Below, piece by piece: positions 17,879-26,068 of a stretch of DNA of 54,769 bases (position 1 is its first letter; each line of letters starts with the position of its first letter). Origin of the DNA: Parafrankia elaeagni (GTDB lineage: Bacteria; Actinomycetota; Actinomycetes; Frankiales; Frankiaceae). Both the position numbers and the translations under genes were made by a program. A model generated the notes under the pieces. That model did not search any database. It had not been told where the DNA came from and was given only the letters and a program-made list of their open reading frames with translations. The stretch spans positions 1 through 54,769 of the forward strand of contig NZ_KB893738.1 of the NCBI RefSeq assembly GCF_000374165.1. The letters run 5' to 3'.

Positions 17879-18355
17879 ATGGTGCTCGCGCTGCGCGACC
17901 TTGACGAGGTCATCGGCGACTACACGGGCCTGTCGCGGGTCGTGCTGGAGTACACCCAGCTGATGAAGAAGCTGGTCGACGCGGGCAGGGAGCCCGGGTT
18001 CTCGGTCGACCGTTGGGCGCCGGTCGCCGATCTGGTCGCTGTCGACTCCTTCGAACGGATCGGCCCGTTCAAGGAGACCATGAACTGGTCGGAATACGCC
18101 GCGTTCCTCACCCAGTGGGCACAGACCTCCGCCTGGGAATGCTCGTTCAAGCGGGTCACCGAGGTCGGCAACCTGGTGCTGCTCGAGCTGGAGGAACGCA
18201 GCACGGTCTCCGGATTCAGCAGCGCCGTGAACTCCGCGACGACCTACGAGTTCGACGCGGACGGCAAGGTAGTCCACCTTGCGGTGTACCTGCAGATGCA
18301 ACTGCCCGACCCGGAAACGCTCAAGAGCTACCAGGGCATCCAGATCACGGAGTGA
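17879..18355 (+). CDS. NTF2-like/SnoaL-like protein (possible small subunit)
   Basis: 158 aa from ATG 17879, preceded by GGGAG (17866-17870). Segments VDRWAPVADLVAVDSFERIG, NWSEYAAFLTQWAQ, LVLLELEERSTVSG and TTYEFDADGKVVHLAVYLQM fit the NTF2-like cone fold. It follows the Rieske alpha-subunit gene on the same strand with a 98-bp gap and precedes the carboxymuconolactone-decarboxylase-like gene by 77 bp, so the three probably form an operon. It may stabilise or partner the oxygenase, or act as an isomerase/cyclase. The sequence does not decide. The frame is open for a long way upstream, but that part is a shadow of the Rieske gene. Confidence 0.8.
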   Translation: MVLALRDLDEVIGDYTGLSRVVLEYTQLMKKLVDAGREPGFSVDRWAPVADLVAVDSFERIGPFKETMNWSEYAAFLTQWAQTSAWECSFKRVTEVGNLVLLELEERSTVSGFSSAVNSATTYEFDADGKVVHLAVYLQMQLPDPETLKSYQGIQITE

Positions 18356-18432
18356 CGCGCGTAGCCCGGCACCGCGGCCCGCTGACGGGCTGCGGTGAAC
18401 CGATCCACCCATCTCAGGAAGGGAGTGCTCGC

Positions 18433-19002
18433 ATGGCGCGCATCGAGCCGCTGCGGCCCCGCCAGTTCTCACCGGAGATGCGCTCGGCCCTGGCGGCCAT
18501 GCTCCCACCTGAACCGCGCTATCCCATGCCCAGTGCTGAAGGGCGGCCCAAGGCACTCGGCATGCTGGGGACCTTCGCGCACCACCCCCACCTCGCGCGA
18601 GCGTTCCTCACCTTCAACGGCCAGGTGCTGCTCGCCACGACGCTGAGCCAGCGGCAGCGCGAGATCCTCATCCTGCGGGTCGCCGCACTGCGAGCCTGCG
18701 ACTACCTGTGGGCCGAGCACGTCCACCTCGCGCAGGAGGTGGGGCTCACCGCCGAGGAGATCGGCCGTGTCGCGGCAGGCCCCGCCGAGTCCTTCAACCC
18801 GCTGGATGCCGTGCTGCTGAGCGCCGTTGACGAGATCATCACCGACGGACTGCTCGCGGACGGCACCTGGGCGACCCTCGCCGCCGAACTCGACACCCAG
18901 CAGATACTCGACGTCATCTTCACCATCGGTGCCTACGAGACGGTGTCGGCCATGCTCCGAACCTTCGGCATCGGACTTGACGACGCTCCGGGCCCGTCGT
19001 GA
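18433..19002 (+). CDS. Carboxymuconolactone decarboxylase/AhpD-like family protein
   Basis: 189 aa, all-helical AhpD-like fold. ATG 18433 follows GGAAGGGAG. The family helix REILILRVAALRACDYLWAEHV carries Cys, acidic and His residues in the active-site position; only one Cys of the AhpD CxxC pair is present, so a disulfide-reductase role is unlikely. Residues LTAEEIGRVAAGP and QQILDVIFTIGAYETVSAML are typical of CMD-like proteins in actinobacterial catabolic clusters. It probably acts on an intermediate of the same pathway as the Rieske enzyme, for example lactone decarboxylation or isomerisation; this is inference from context. Confidence 0.85.
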   Translation: MARIEPLRPRQFSPEMRSALAAMLPPEPRYPMPSAEGRPKALGMLGTFAHHPHLARAFLTFNGQVLLATTLSQRQREILILRVAALRACDYLWAEHVHLAQEVGLTAEEIGRVAAGPAESFNPLDAVLLSAVDEIITDGLLADGTWATLAAELDTQQILDVIFTIGAYETVSAMLRTFGIGLDDAPGPS

Positions 19003-19050
19003 CCTTCGGTCGGCCTTCCAGGTGCCGCCAGGGCACGGTGGTCCCTCGGC

Positions 19051-19092
19051 AGTCACGACGGCGGGATCCCGAGTCACGACGGCGGGATCCCG
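19051..19092 (+). repeat. 21-bp tandem duplication upstream of the TetR gene
   Basis: Two identical 21-bp copies (19051-19071 and 19072-19092), each containing GTCACGACGGCGGGATCCC, end 51 bp before the TetR GTG start. They may duplicate a binding site or alter promoter spacing. Confidence 0.85.
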
Positions 19093-19143
19093 TCACCTGG
19101 TGTTCGCGTGCGAGACTGGAGGGAACGACAACCAGGAGAAACA

Positions 19144-19785
19144 GTGGCGAGCACCCCATCGCTGTTGGGCAGGCCGGTCGGCTCCCGAGGCGATCAGACG
19201 AGACAGCGCATTCTTGACGCGACTCTGCGCTGTGTCGCCGAGGTCGGCTACGCGCGCGCCACCATCCGCGAGATCGCCCGGGCGGCCGGCATGACCAGCG
19301 GCAGCCTCTACCACTACTTCCCGAACAAGGCCGAGCTGGTCAAGGAGACCTTTCGTGAGGTCGCGCAGCAGACGGCGCCCCGTTTCGCTCTCGCGGTGGA
19401 AACCGTCGACGGCGTTCTCGACAAGCTCATGGCGGTCCTCGACGAGGCCGACCGGATGGTCCGCGACAACCCCTACGCGGTCCCCTTCGACCGCGCGATC
19501 CGGGTGGAGAGCGCCGCGGACCTGCACCTGGCCGAAGAGAGCGACACCATCGTCACCTCCATCCACCGTGTCGTCATCGAGATTCTGCGCGAGGCCGACG
19601 AGCAGGGAATCCTCACCGACCACGTCGATCTCCAGGCCGCCACGAACGCCATCGACGTACTGCTCATGGGCCTCTACGAACACGCGCTGACCACACCGGC
19701 CGACACATACCACACAACCGTCCACGCCCTGAAACTGCTGATCCGCGGGATGTTCTTCGACCAGGCCCGGCTCTCGACACTCTGA
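19144..19785 (+). CDS. TetR/AcrR family transcriptional regulator
   Basis: 213 aa from GTG 19144 with AGGAG at 19134-19138. The N-terminal domain TRQRILDATLRCVAEVGY, ATIREIARAAGMTSGSLYHY and FPNKAELV is a canonical TetR helix-turn-helix; the C-terminal two thirds is a ligand-binding helical bundle. It lies between the Rieske operon and the SDR/P450 genes on the same strand. The repeated AATCAA-N4-TTGRTT palindromes at 16179 and 19989 (and the weaker B1 at 15565) are good candidates for its operators, so it probably represses the island until a pathway substrate or CoA intermediate binds. Confidence 0.93.
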   Translation: MASTPSLLGRPVGSRGDQTRQRILDATLRCVAEVGYARATIREIARAAGMTSGSLYHYFPNKAELVKETFREVAQQTAPRFALAVETVDGVLDKLMAVLDEADRMVRDNPYAVPFDRAIRVESAADLHLAEESDTIVTSIHRVVIEILREADEQGILTDHVDLQAATNAIDVLLMGLYEHALTTPADTYHTTVHALKLLIRGMFFDQARLSTL

Positions 19786-20185
19786 CGGGGTGTGGCCGCC
19801 CTTCCCGCTGCCTTCCCGCCACCGTCGCCCGGAGTCGCGTTCCCAACCTGGGAGATCGACCACGACAACTGTCGGGTCGGACAGTCGGCGGCGCCGGAGC
19901 GTTGTACCGCTCGTGGCGGAACGGATTGTCTGTCAGGGGTGAACCCCACTGCTTGACAGCGACCGATTATCACATGCACCATGCCATCAATCAATCAGTT
20001 GATTTGGTTCGGGTGTCGATGGCGCTGCCCTTCGACGTCCGGTGCTGGGCTCGCGTAAGCGCGGCTCGTTACTCCGCGTGCCCCGCTGTCCCGCCCGCGA
20101 GACCGTGCCCTTTGTGAGGAGAAGTGGACTGATGAGGACATGAGGACCGGGGCGATCCGACCGATCCGCGAGGAGTTGGGCATCC
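19786..20185. other. 400-bp regulatory gap before the SDR at 20186
   Basis: No gene. It contains palindrome B3 (19989-20004) and, at about 20113-20143, a near copy of the Rieske gene's translation-start leader, including TGAGGAGAA and GGACTGATGA, ending in a three-codon frame (ATG AGG ACA, stop 20141-20143). Confidence 0.55.
19989..20004. promoter_or_regulatory. Palindromic site B3 (candidate TetR operator)
   Basis: AATCAA-TCAG-TTGATT at 19989-20004, arms perfect. It has the same core and spacing as B2 and lies 182 bp before the SDR start. Confidence 0.6.
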
Positions 20186-20932
20186 ATGACGACACGGTTT
20201 GACGGCACGGCCGCGCTGATCACCGGCGCCGGGTCCGGCATGGGCCGCGCGATCACCCTCCGGCTGGCGAGTGAGGGCGCTGCGGTGATGGCGGTCGACA
20301 TCGACGAGGGTGGGCTGGCCGAGACCAGGTTCCTGGCGACCGGAACCGTGTCGGTCCGGGTCGTCGACGTCGCGGACCCCGCCGCGTGCGCCGAGGCTGT
20401 GGCGGCGGCCGTCACCGAGTTCGGCCGGCTCGACGTGCTGGGCAACGTCGCCGGGATCTACGTCCCGGCGCACGTCACCGAGACCAGTGTCGACCTGTAC
20501 CGGCGGACGCTGGCGGTCAACCTCGACGGCCCGTTCTTCCTGTCCCAGGCCGCGATCCCACATCTGGTGGCGGCCGGCGGCTCCATCATCAACATCGCGT
20601 CGAATGCCGGAGTCCAGGGCGTGCCCTACTCTGCCGCCTACGCGGCGAGCAAGGGCGGCCTCATCCAGCTGACCCGGTCGCTCGCGGTGGAGTACATCAA
20701 GACGCCGCTGAGGGTGAACGCGATCGCGCCGGCCGGCACACTGACCAACATCGCCAGGACCGTGAAGTTCCCCGAGGACCGGGACCCGGACCTCGCCCGC
20801 CGGATGGGTGGCTACCGCGGTGTCGCCATGCCGGAGGAGATCGCGGCGCTGTTCGCCTTCCTCGCGTCGAGTGAGGCGAAGTCGATCACCGGTGCTGTCT
20901 ACGCCGTCGACAACGGCCTCACTGCCAGCTGA
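20186..20932 (+). CDS. SDR family oxidoreductase
   Basis: 248 aa. ATG 20186 follows GAGGAG (20169-20174). Cofactor loop TGAGSGMG; acidic VDIDEG after beta-2 suggests NAD(H) preference; NVAG replaces the usual NNAG; the catalytic pair is Ser in NIASNAG and Tyr in SAAYAASK, 13 residues apart; the C terminus is TGAVYAVDNGLTAS. It lies behind palindrome B3 and 11 bp before an NTF2-like gene, so the two are co-transcribed. It probably oxidises a hydroxyl made by one of the oxygenases in the island; the substrate is unknown. Confidence 0.92.
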   Translation: MTTRFDGTAALITGAGSGMGRAITLRLASEGAAVMAVDIDEGGLAETRFLATGTVSVRVVDVADPAACAEAVAAAVTEFGRLDVLGNVAGIYVPAHVTETSVDLYRRTLAVNLDGPFFLSQAAIPHLVAAGGSIINIASNAGVQGVPYSAAYAASKGGLIQLTRSLAVEYIKTPLRVNAIAPAGTLTNIARTVKFPEDRDPDLARRMGGYRGVAMPEEIAALFAFLASSEAKSITGAVYAVDNGLTAS

Positions 20933-20943
20933 GAGGAGCATCG

Positions 20944-21378
20944 GTGGACCTGCAGGCGCTGGCCGACAAGCTCGAGATCCAGGAGCAGTTGGCGCGTTAT
21001 GCCCGTGGCGTGGACACGAACGATTTCGAGCTGTGGAAGTCGGTCTTCACACCCGAGGCGGTCATCGACTACACATCGACGTCAAGCTCGTTGCCTGTTG
21101 CCAAGCGTGACGACATGGCGGTTCTCCTTGAACAGGGCCTGGGCAGGGCGCCCTGGAAGATTCACTACGTCACCAACGTGGAAATCGACCTCGACGGCGA
21201 CCGTGCCAAGGTGATCGCCCAGTTCTACAACCCTATGCAGGTTCCTGGCATGGCCGAGCCGAGCCACTGCGGCGGCTACTACTTCCACGACTTCGTGCGT
21301 ACACCGGACGGCTGGAAGAGCGAAAAACTTGTCGAAGAACTCGTCTGGTTCGTCAACAGACCTGGCGACGGGGGTTGA
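20944..21378 (+). CDS. NTF2-like/SnoaL-like protein
   Basis: 144 aa from GTG 20944 with GAGAGGAGC just upstream. The start LQALADKLEIQEQLARYARG, DTNDFELWKSVFTPEAVIDY, the GRAPWKIHYVTNVEIDLDGD strand and GGYYFHDFVRTPDGWK match the SnoaL-like domain 4 type found with SDRs in actinobacterial degradation clusters. The His/Asp pattern at positions typical for general acid-base chemistry (Asp near residue 24, His near 76) is compatible with isomerase, dehydratase or hydrolase activity. It follows the SDR by 11 bp and precedes the P450 by about 180 bp. Confidence 0.88.
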   Translation: MDLQALADKLEIQEQLARYARGVDTNDFELWKSVFTPEAVIDYTSTSSSLPVAKRDDMAVLLEQGLGRAPWKIHYVTNVEIDLDGDRAKVIAQFYNPMQVPGMAEPSHCGGYYFHDFVRTPDGWKSEKLVEELVWFVNRPGDGG

Positions 21379-21559
21379 CCGTAACGCGTCCGGCGTTTCT
21401 CCGGGGCGCGTCGTCGCGTTTTCTCGGACTGTCATGAAAATGCACCCCGCTGGCGGACCCGTCCCGAGACCGGCAGGAGTCGCCGTCCCCGGCGAACCGG
21501 TCCGCCGGGGAAACGGATACGTGACGAGTGTGGTGTCGCGCAAAGTGAAAGGAACGGGC

Positions 21560-22843
21560 ATGGTCGACGTCGACTCCATCGACTTCTTCACGGACAACGA
21601 ACTCCTGCACGATCCATATGACTATCTTGCCGCCCTGCGCGGGGAGTGCCCGGTACGCCGGGAGAAGCATCACGACGTGGTGATGGTCACCGCCTACGAC
21701 GAAGCACTCGCGATCTACAACGACACCGACCGGTTCTCGTCATGCCTTTCCGTCACCGGACCGTTCCCGGGCTTTCCGGTGCCTCTCGAGGGTGAGGACC
21801 TCTCGGACCTGATCGCCGAGCACCGCGACAAGCTGCCGATGAGCGATCAGCTGCCGACGCTGGACCCGCCGGTCCACACCGCGCACCGCGCACTGCTGTC
21901 GAAGATGATCACTCCTCGCCGTCTCAAGGAGAACGAGGAGTTCATGTGGCGGCTCGCCGACCGCCAGCTCGACGCGGCGCTGACCGGCGGGCGCTGTGAG
22001 TTCATCCGCGATTTCGCCTCTCCGTTCGCCATGCTCGTCATCGCCGACCTGCTCGGCGTACCGTCGGAGGACCAGCCGGAGTTCGTCCAGCGACTCAACC
22101 GGCCGCACACCGGCACACTGGGCAGCACCGGCGGCGACCCGATGGCACAGTCGCCGTTGGAGTTCCTGTACGAGAAGTTCACCGGCTACATCGAGGACCG
22201 CCGCCGTCACCCGCGCGGCGATGTCCTGACCGGAGTCGCCTCGGCCACGTTTCCCGACGGAAGCACTCCGCCGGTGATCGACGCCGTCTGCGTCGCCGCC
22301 AACCTTTTCGCCGCCGGCCAGGAGACCACGGTCCGGCTTCTCAGCACCGCGGTGATGATGCTCGGCGAGGATCCCGAGCTGCAGACGAGGCTGCGGAACA
22401 ACCGCGACCTGATCCCCAACTTCATCGAGGAGTCCCTTCGCTACGAAAGCCCCATTCGTGGCGACTTCCGCGTGGCGAAGGTCCCGGTCGAGATCGGCGG
22501 AGTGCAGTTCCCCAGCGGCACCATCCTGTTCCTGGCCAACGCCGCGATCAACCGCGACCCGGCCAGGTTCCCCGAGCCCGACACGTTCGACATCGAACGT
22601 GGCAACGCCCGCAGCCACGTCGCGTTCGGCCGCGGCGTCCACAGCTGCCCCGGCGCCCCGCTGGCCCGTGCCGAAGCCCTGGTCAGCCTGCAGCGGCTGT
22701 TCGACCGCACGACGGACATCTGGATCGACGAGGACGAGCACGGCCCCGCCGGAGACCGGCGCTACAGCTACCTGCCCACCTTCATCCTGCGCGGGCTCAC
22801 CAGGCTCCACATCGGGTTCACCTCCGCCGGCGGTGACGCGTGA
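21560..22843 (+). CDS. Cytochrome P450
   Basis: 427 aa from ATG 21560 (AAAGGAAC upstream). It has all P450 landmarks: I-helix AGQETT, ExxR (EESLR), and the heme loop FGRGVHSCPGAPLA with heme-ligating Cys363. The start codon choice rests on the P450 N terminus DFFTDNELLHDPYDYLAALR. It is a soluble bacterial class I enzyme needing a ferredoxin, and one overlaps its 3' end by four bases (GTGA). It resembles the P450 at 37196-38488 over the full length, with shared FPGFPVPLEG, QLPT and AANLFAAGQETTVRLLS blocks, so the two are paralogues with probably similar substrates. It hydroxylates an unknown hydrophobic substrate. Confidence 0.95.
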   Translation: MVDVDSIDFFTDNELLHDPYDYLAALRGECPVRREKHHDVVMVTAYDEALAIYNDTDRFSSCLSVTGPFPGFPVPLEGEDLSDLIAEHRDKLPMSDQLPTLDPPVHTAHRALLSKMITPRRLKENEEFMWRLADRQLDAALTGGRCEFIRDFASPFAMLVIADLLGVPSEDQPEFVQRLNRPHTGTLGSTGGDPMAQSPLEFLYEKFTGYIEDRRRHPRGDVLTGVASATFPDGSTPPVIDAVCVAANLFAAGQETTVRLLSTAVMMLGEDPELQTRLRNNRDLIPNFIEESLRYESPIRGDFRVAKVPVEIGGVQFPSGTILFLANAAINRDPARFPEPDTFDIERGNARSHVAFGRGVHSCPGAPLARAEALVSLQRLFDRTTDIWIDEDEHGPAGDRRYSYLPTFILRGLTRLHIGFTSAGGDA

Positions 22844-23037
22844 CCACCGTGTCGATCGACTCGGAACGCTGCGCCGGCCATGGTGCCTGCGTCACGGTCT
22901 GCCCCGACGCGTTCGCCCTCACCGGCGACGGCTACGCCGAGTTGACCGTCGATCGAATTCCCGAGGAGCTCGTCGAACTCGTGGAACGGGCGGCGGCCCA
23001 GTGCCCGGAGAGAGCGATCCTCCTCGCCGCCCGCTAG
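22840..23037 (+). CDS. Ferredoxin ([3Fe-4S]-type), P450 partner
   Basis: 65 aa from GTG 22840, whose last two bases begin the TGA stop of the P450 (four-base GTGA overlap), so the two are translationally coupled. The cluster-binding pattern is Cys11-x2-His14-x2-Cys17 (CAGHGAC) with distal Cys55 in QCPERAI. His replaces the second Cys of a [4Fe-4S] motif, as in actinobacterial P450-linked ferredoxins. A further Cys21 (VCP) is present. It carries electrons from a reductase, not encoded here, to the P450. Confidence 0.93.
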   Translation: MTTVSIDSERCAGHGACVTVCPDAFALTGDGYAELTVDRIPEELVELVERAAAQCPERAILLAAR

Positions 23038-23134
23038 TCCGGTTCTCGCGCTGGCGTTCGCGGGTCTGCTCGGCCACCCGGCAGTGGGCGGGTGTGGACG
23101 GTGCCGACCAGGTCGGCCTCCACGTCGGTGGTCG

Positions 23135-23160
23135 TAGACAGCTGACTGGGTCAACTATAT
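23135..23160 (+). promoter_or_regulatory. Palindromic operator/promoter, site A3
   Basis: TAGACA (23135-23140), palindrome TGACTGGGTCA (23143-23153), one base, CTATAT (23155-23160). Layout and spacing are the same as in A2 at 13551-13576. It lies about 200 bp before the P450 at 23361. Confidence 0.6.
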
Positions 23161-23246
23161 TCTTGCGATCGCAGGTGGCCGACATCACGCTGCAGAGATT
23201 TGCCCGGCTCTCCGGGGCGCTACAGAGGCCCCGGAGCGACGGCGTC

Positions 23247-23270
23247 GGCGACGGCGACGGCGACGGCGAC
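23247..23270 (+). repeat. Four tandem copies of GGCGAC
   Basis: Simple 6-bp repeat, four exact units, in the leader of the P450 gene at 23361. Confidence 0.85.
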
Positions 23271-23360
23271 GTTGGCAGAGGTCCGCATGATGGCGCCGGT
23301 GACCGAGGCCCGACTGTGGGGCACGGCCGTGTGATCGGCCTGACGGACAAGGAGCGGAGA

Positions 23361-24620
23361 ATGGCTGAGGAATTAGTGGGCGACAGCGCGGCCGTCGAGG
23401 GAAGCCAGGCCCTGGGCGGCACCTACGGCGGTGGCGTTGTCGAGCTGATGACCATCGACGTCGCGAGAGATCCGAAGCCGACCTACCAGGCGCTGAGAGA
23501 GGCCGGTCGAGCGAGGCGGGCGACCGGCATGTTCGGCTCAGCGGTCATTGCCACCGGGCGGCAGGCGGTCGAAGAGATCTTCAAGCGTCCGGATGTGTAC
23601 TCTTCGGCGGCGCATGCCGGCCGCCTCGGCAATGTGCGGCCGCTTATCCCGATCGAGTACGATCCGCCGCAGCAGCGCAAGTACCGCAAGCTCATCAACC
23701 CGATCTTCGCCCCGCAGGCGATCGAACGGTGGGAGGAGCCGGTGCGGAAACTCGTCCACGACCTCGTCGACGATTTCGCCGACGCCGAGGAGATCGACTT
23801 CTCCAGGCAGTTTTCGATCCCCCTGCCGTCCCGGATATTCCTCACCCTGCTTGGGCTGCCACTCGACGACCTGCCCACGTTCCTTCGCCTCAAGGACGGT
23901 ATCGTCCGTCCAGCGGTTCTCCTCGGGCTGCCGGTGAACCATCCGGATGTCTCCGAACTCAAGGCGAGGACCGCTCAGGAGATCTACGCCTACTTCAGTA
24001 ATGTGCTCGACGAGCGGGAGCGGGAGCGGGAGGACGACCTCCTGAGTCACCTGATCGACGCCGAGGTCGACGGCGAGAGGCTGACCCGCGAAGAGCTCCT
24101 TGACATTTGTTTTCTGTTCCTTACCGCCGGCCTTGACACCGTGTCCGCGTCGCTGGACACCTTCATGGCCTATCTTGCCGAGTCCCCCCAGCGCCGCGCC
24201 GAGGTGGTCGCCAACCCAGACAACATCGACAACGTGGTCGAGGAGCTGCTGCGGTGGGAATCTCCGGTGATGCTCGTCACCCGCATGGCCACGAAGGATA
24301 CCGAACTGGCGGGCTGCCCGGTCCACAAGGGCGACGAGATCTATGTGTACATCGGCTCGGCGAATCTCGACGAGGAGGAGCTCGCCGATGCCGGCGAGGT
24401 CCGCTTCGACCGCACGGCCAACCGCCACATCGCCTTCGGTGGCGGGGTGCACCGCTGCCTCGGTTCCCATCTGGCCCGAATGGAACTGCGCGTCGTGCTT
24501 CGTGAATGGCATGCGCGGATCCCCGACTACCGGATCAAGCCGGGAGCCCGGCTCGATTTCACGCCGGGTGTCCGGTCCATCGACTCCTTCCCGATGCTGC
24601 TGGGGGGGAGCGGAGAGTGA
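23361..24620 (+). CDS. Cytochrome P450 (second, distinct subfamily)
   Basis: 419 aa from ATG 23361 with AAGGAG at 23349-23354. Landmarks: I-helix FLTAGLDTVSASLDT, ExxR (EELLR), heme loop FGGGVHRCLGSHLAR with Cys366, and PVHKGDEIYVYIGSANLDEE before it. It is clearly not a close relative of the P450 at 21560, whose heme loop is HSCPGAP. It has no ferredoxin of its own and may share the one at 22840. An A-type promoter precedes it, and an SDR follows 60 bp downstream, suggesting hydroxylation followed by oxidation. The substrate is unknown. Confidence 0.95.
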   Translation: MAEELVGDSAAVEGSQALGGTYGGGVVELMTIDVARDPKPTYQALREAGRARRATGMFGSAVIATGRQAVEEIFKRPDVYSSAAHAGRLGNVRPLIPIEYDPPQQRKYRKLINPIFAPQAIERWEEPVRKLVHDLVDDFADAEEIDFSRQFSIPLPSRIFLTLLGLPLDDLPTFLRLKDGIVRPAVLLGLPVNHPDVSELKARTAQEIYAYFSNVLDEREREREDDLLSHLIDAEVDGERLTREELLDICFLFLTAGLDTVSASLDTFMAYLAESPQRRAEVVANPDNIDNVVEELLRWESPVMLVTRMATKDTELAGCPVHKGDEIYVYIGSANLDEEELADAGEVRFDRTANRHIAFGGGVHRCLGSHLARMELRVVLREWHARIPDYRIKPGARLDFTPGVRSIDSFPMLLGGSGE

Positions 24621-24680
24621 GGGCGCCGCTGCCAGCGCCGTCGAGGGCGGCCACTCCCTCGGTCGCGAGGATGATCCGCA

Positions 24681-25442
24681 ATGTCAGGTAGCCCCGTGCT
24701 GCAGGGAAAGGTCGCTATCGTCACGGGCGCGGGCGGAGGCATTGGCAAGGCCTACGCGAAGGGACTCGCCGAGGCCGGCGCCGCGGTGGTCCTGGCCGAC
24801 ATCAACATCGACAAGGCTCGGACCGCCGCGGAGGAACTGGCCGCCGCCGGGCATCGGGTGCTTGCGGTAGGCACCGACGTCTCCGACGAGACGAGCGCGA
24901 ACGCGATGGCGGCCGCGGCGGCAGAGCACTTCGGCTCGGTGGACATCCTGGTGAACAACGCGGCACTGATGGCCGAAATCGTCGGCCAGGGAACGCTCAC
25001 CACGATGTCGCTCGACATGTGGAACCGCACGATGACCGTGAACCTCACCGGCCCGCTGCTGTGCGTCCGCGCGGTCGTGCCCCACATGAAGAAACAGGGC
25101 TACGGAAAGATCGTGAACCAGTCGTCGGGCGGCGCCTTCATGGCGGCCAATGCCTACGGCATCTCCAAGCTGGGCGTCGTGAGCATGACACTGTCGCTGG
25201 CCCGTGAACTGGCGCCGTTCGGTATCCGGGTGAACGCCATCGCGCCGGGCTACGTCAACACCGAGGCCGGTGCGGTCGCCGCGCCGCCGGCGCTGCGAGC
25301 GATGATCGAGAAGTCGATACCGTTCCCGTTTGGCGAGCCTGAGGAGGTGGTACCAGGCCTGCTCTACCTGGTCGGCCCCGGCAGCGACTGGGTGACCGGC
25401 CACACCCTCAACATCGACGGTGGCTGGATACCGCGCACCTGA
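24681..25442 (+). CDS. SDR family oxidoreductase
   Basis: 253 aa. Cofactor loop TGAGGGIG, Asp in LADINIDK after beta-2 (NAD preference), NNAA in place of NNAG, catalytic Tyr in NAYGISK, C terminus TGHTLNIDGGW. The Ser-Tyr spacing (SSGGAFMAANAY) is 10-11 residues and not the usual 13, so the active-site loop is short. ATG 24681 has GAGGAT upstream. It is 60 bp after the P450 at 23361 and before the EthD-like gene, in one probable transcription unit. Confidence 0.92.
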   Translation: MSGSPVLQGKVAIVTGAGGGIGKAYAKGLAEAGAAVVLADINIDKARTAAEELAAAGHRVLAVGTDVSDETSANAMAAAAAEHFGSVDILVNNAALMAEIVGQGTLTTMSLDMWNRTMTVNLTGPLLCVRAVVPHMKKQGYGKIVNQSSGGAFMAANAYGISKLGVVSMTLSLARELAPFGIRVNAIAPGYVNTEAGAVAAPPALRAMIEKSIPFPFGEPEEVVPGLLYLVGPGSDWVTGHTLNIDGGWIPRT

Positions 25443-25527
25443 CGCAGTCCTCGCCCCGGCGGCGCCGTCAAGCGGCGTCCCCGTGCGACCCCCGACAGAC
25501 CTCTGGATGCCGAGAAACGAGAAGATT

Positions 25528-25881
25528 GTGACGAACGACCAGCTCCCGCGCTGGATCCTGCACGTCGAGTCGGGGCCGGTGAGCCGGGACCCGGAGACGG
25601 TCGCCGAGTTCAACCGCTGGTACAACGAGGTGCACGTCCCGGAGATGGTCGCCTTCGAGGGCTATCTCTCGGGTCGCCGGCTCGAGCCGGTCGACGACGA
25701 CGGCCCGTACATCGCGCAGTACGTGATCGAGGGGGATCCGGAAGAGATCCTCGCTCGCGTGAAGACCGCCTCCGCCGCCGGCGAGCTAAAAATGTCCGAG
25801 ACTCTGCAGATGAATCCGACCCCGAAAATGCGGCTCATGCGGGTCTCGTTCGAATACGAAAGGTCAGGTACGGAGGCCTGA
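25528..25881 (+). CDS. EthD-like/dimeric alpha-beta barrel protein
   Basis: About 117 aa from GTG 25528; ATG 25507 and a more upstream start in the same frame are alternatives, and the ribosome site (purine-rich GAGAAACGAGAAG) does not decide. The segment ETVAEFNRWYNEVHVPEMVA followed by GYLSGRRLEPV and PYIAQYVIEGD has the beta-alpha-beta pattern of small ferredoxin-like-fold proteins (EthD/DUF4286-like) found beside P450s and SDRs. These can be monooxygenases, dehydrochlorinase-like enzymes or accessory proteins. It lies 85 bp after the SDR and 187 bp before the amidohydrolase. Confidence 0.75.
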   Translation: MTNDQLPRWILHVESGPVSRDPETVAEFNRWYNEVHVPEMVAFEGYLSGRRLEPVDDDGPYIAQYVIEGDPEEILARVKTASAAGELKMSETLQMNPTPKMRLMRVSFEYERSGTEA

Positions 25882-26068
25882 GCGGCCCGGATCGCTCTGG
25901 GGCACCAGCCTGGCCACAAGGGCAGTAGTTCCGGTGCGGCCGCGCTGCAGTGGACTCCTCGGAGTAACGGACAAGGTCCCTCTCGGCCAGGAGGCTGACC
26001 AGCGGAGCCCCAGCTCGGGCCGCTGGGGCTGGTCGGCCGTGCCGGGTATCAGGTAGGAGGAAAGCGTC

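Larger units (their letters stand above)
23038..23360. other. Promoter gap before the second P450
   Basis: 323 bp without a gene. It holds operator/promoter A3 at 23135-23160 and a short GGCGAC repeat at 23247-23270. Confidence 0.55.
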
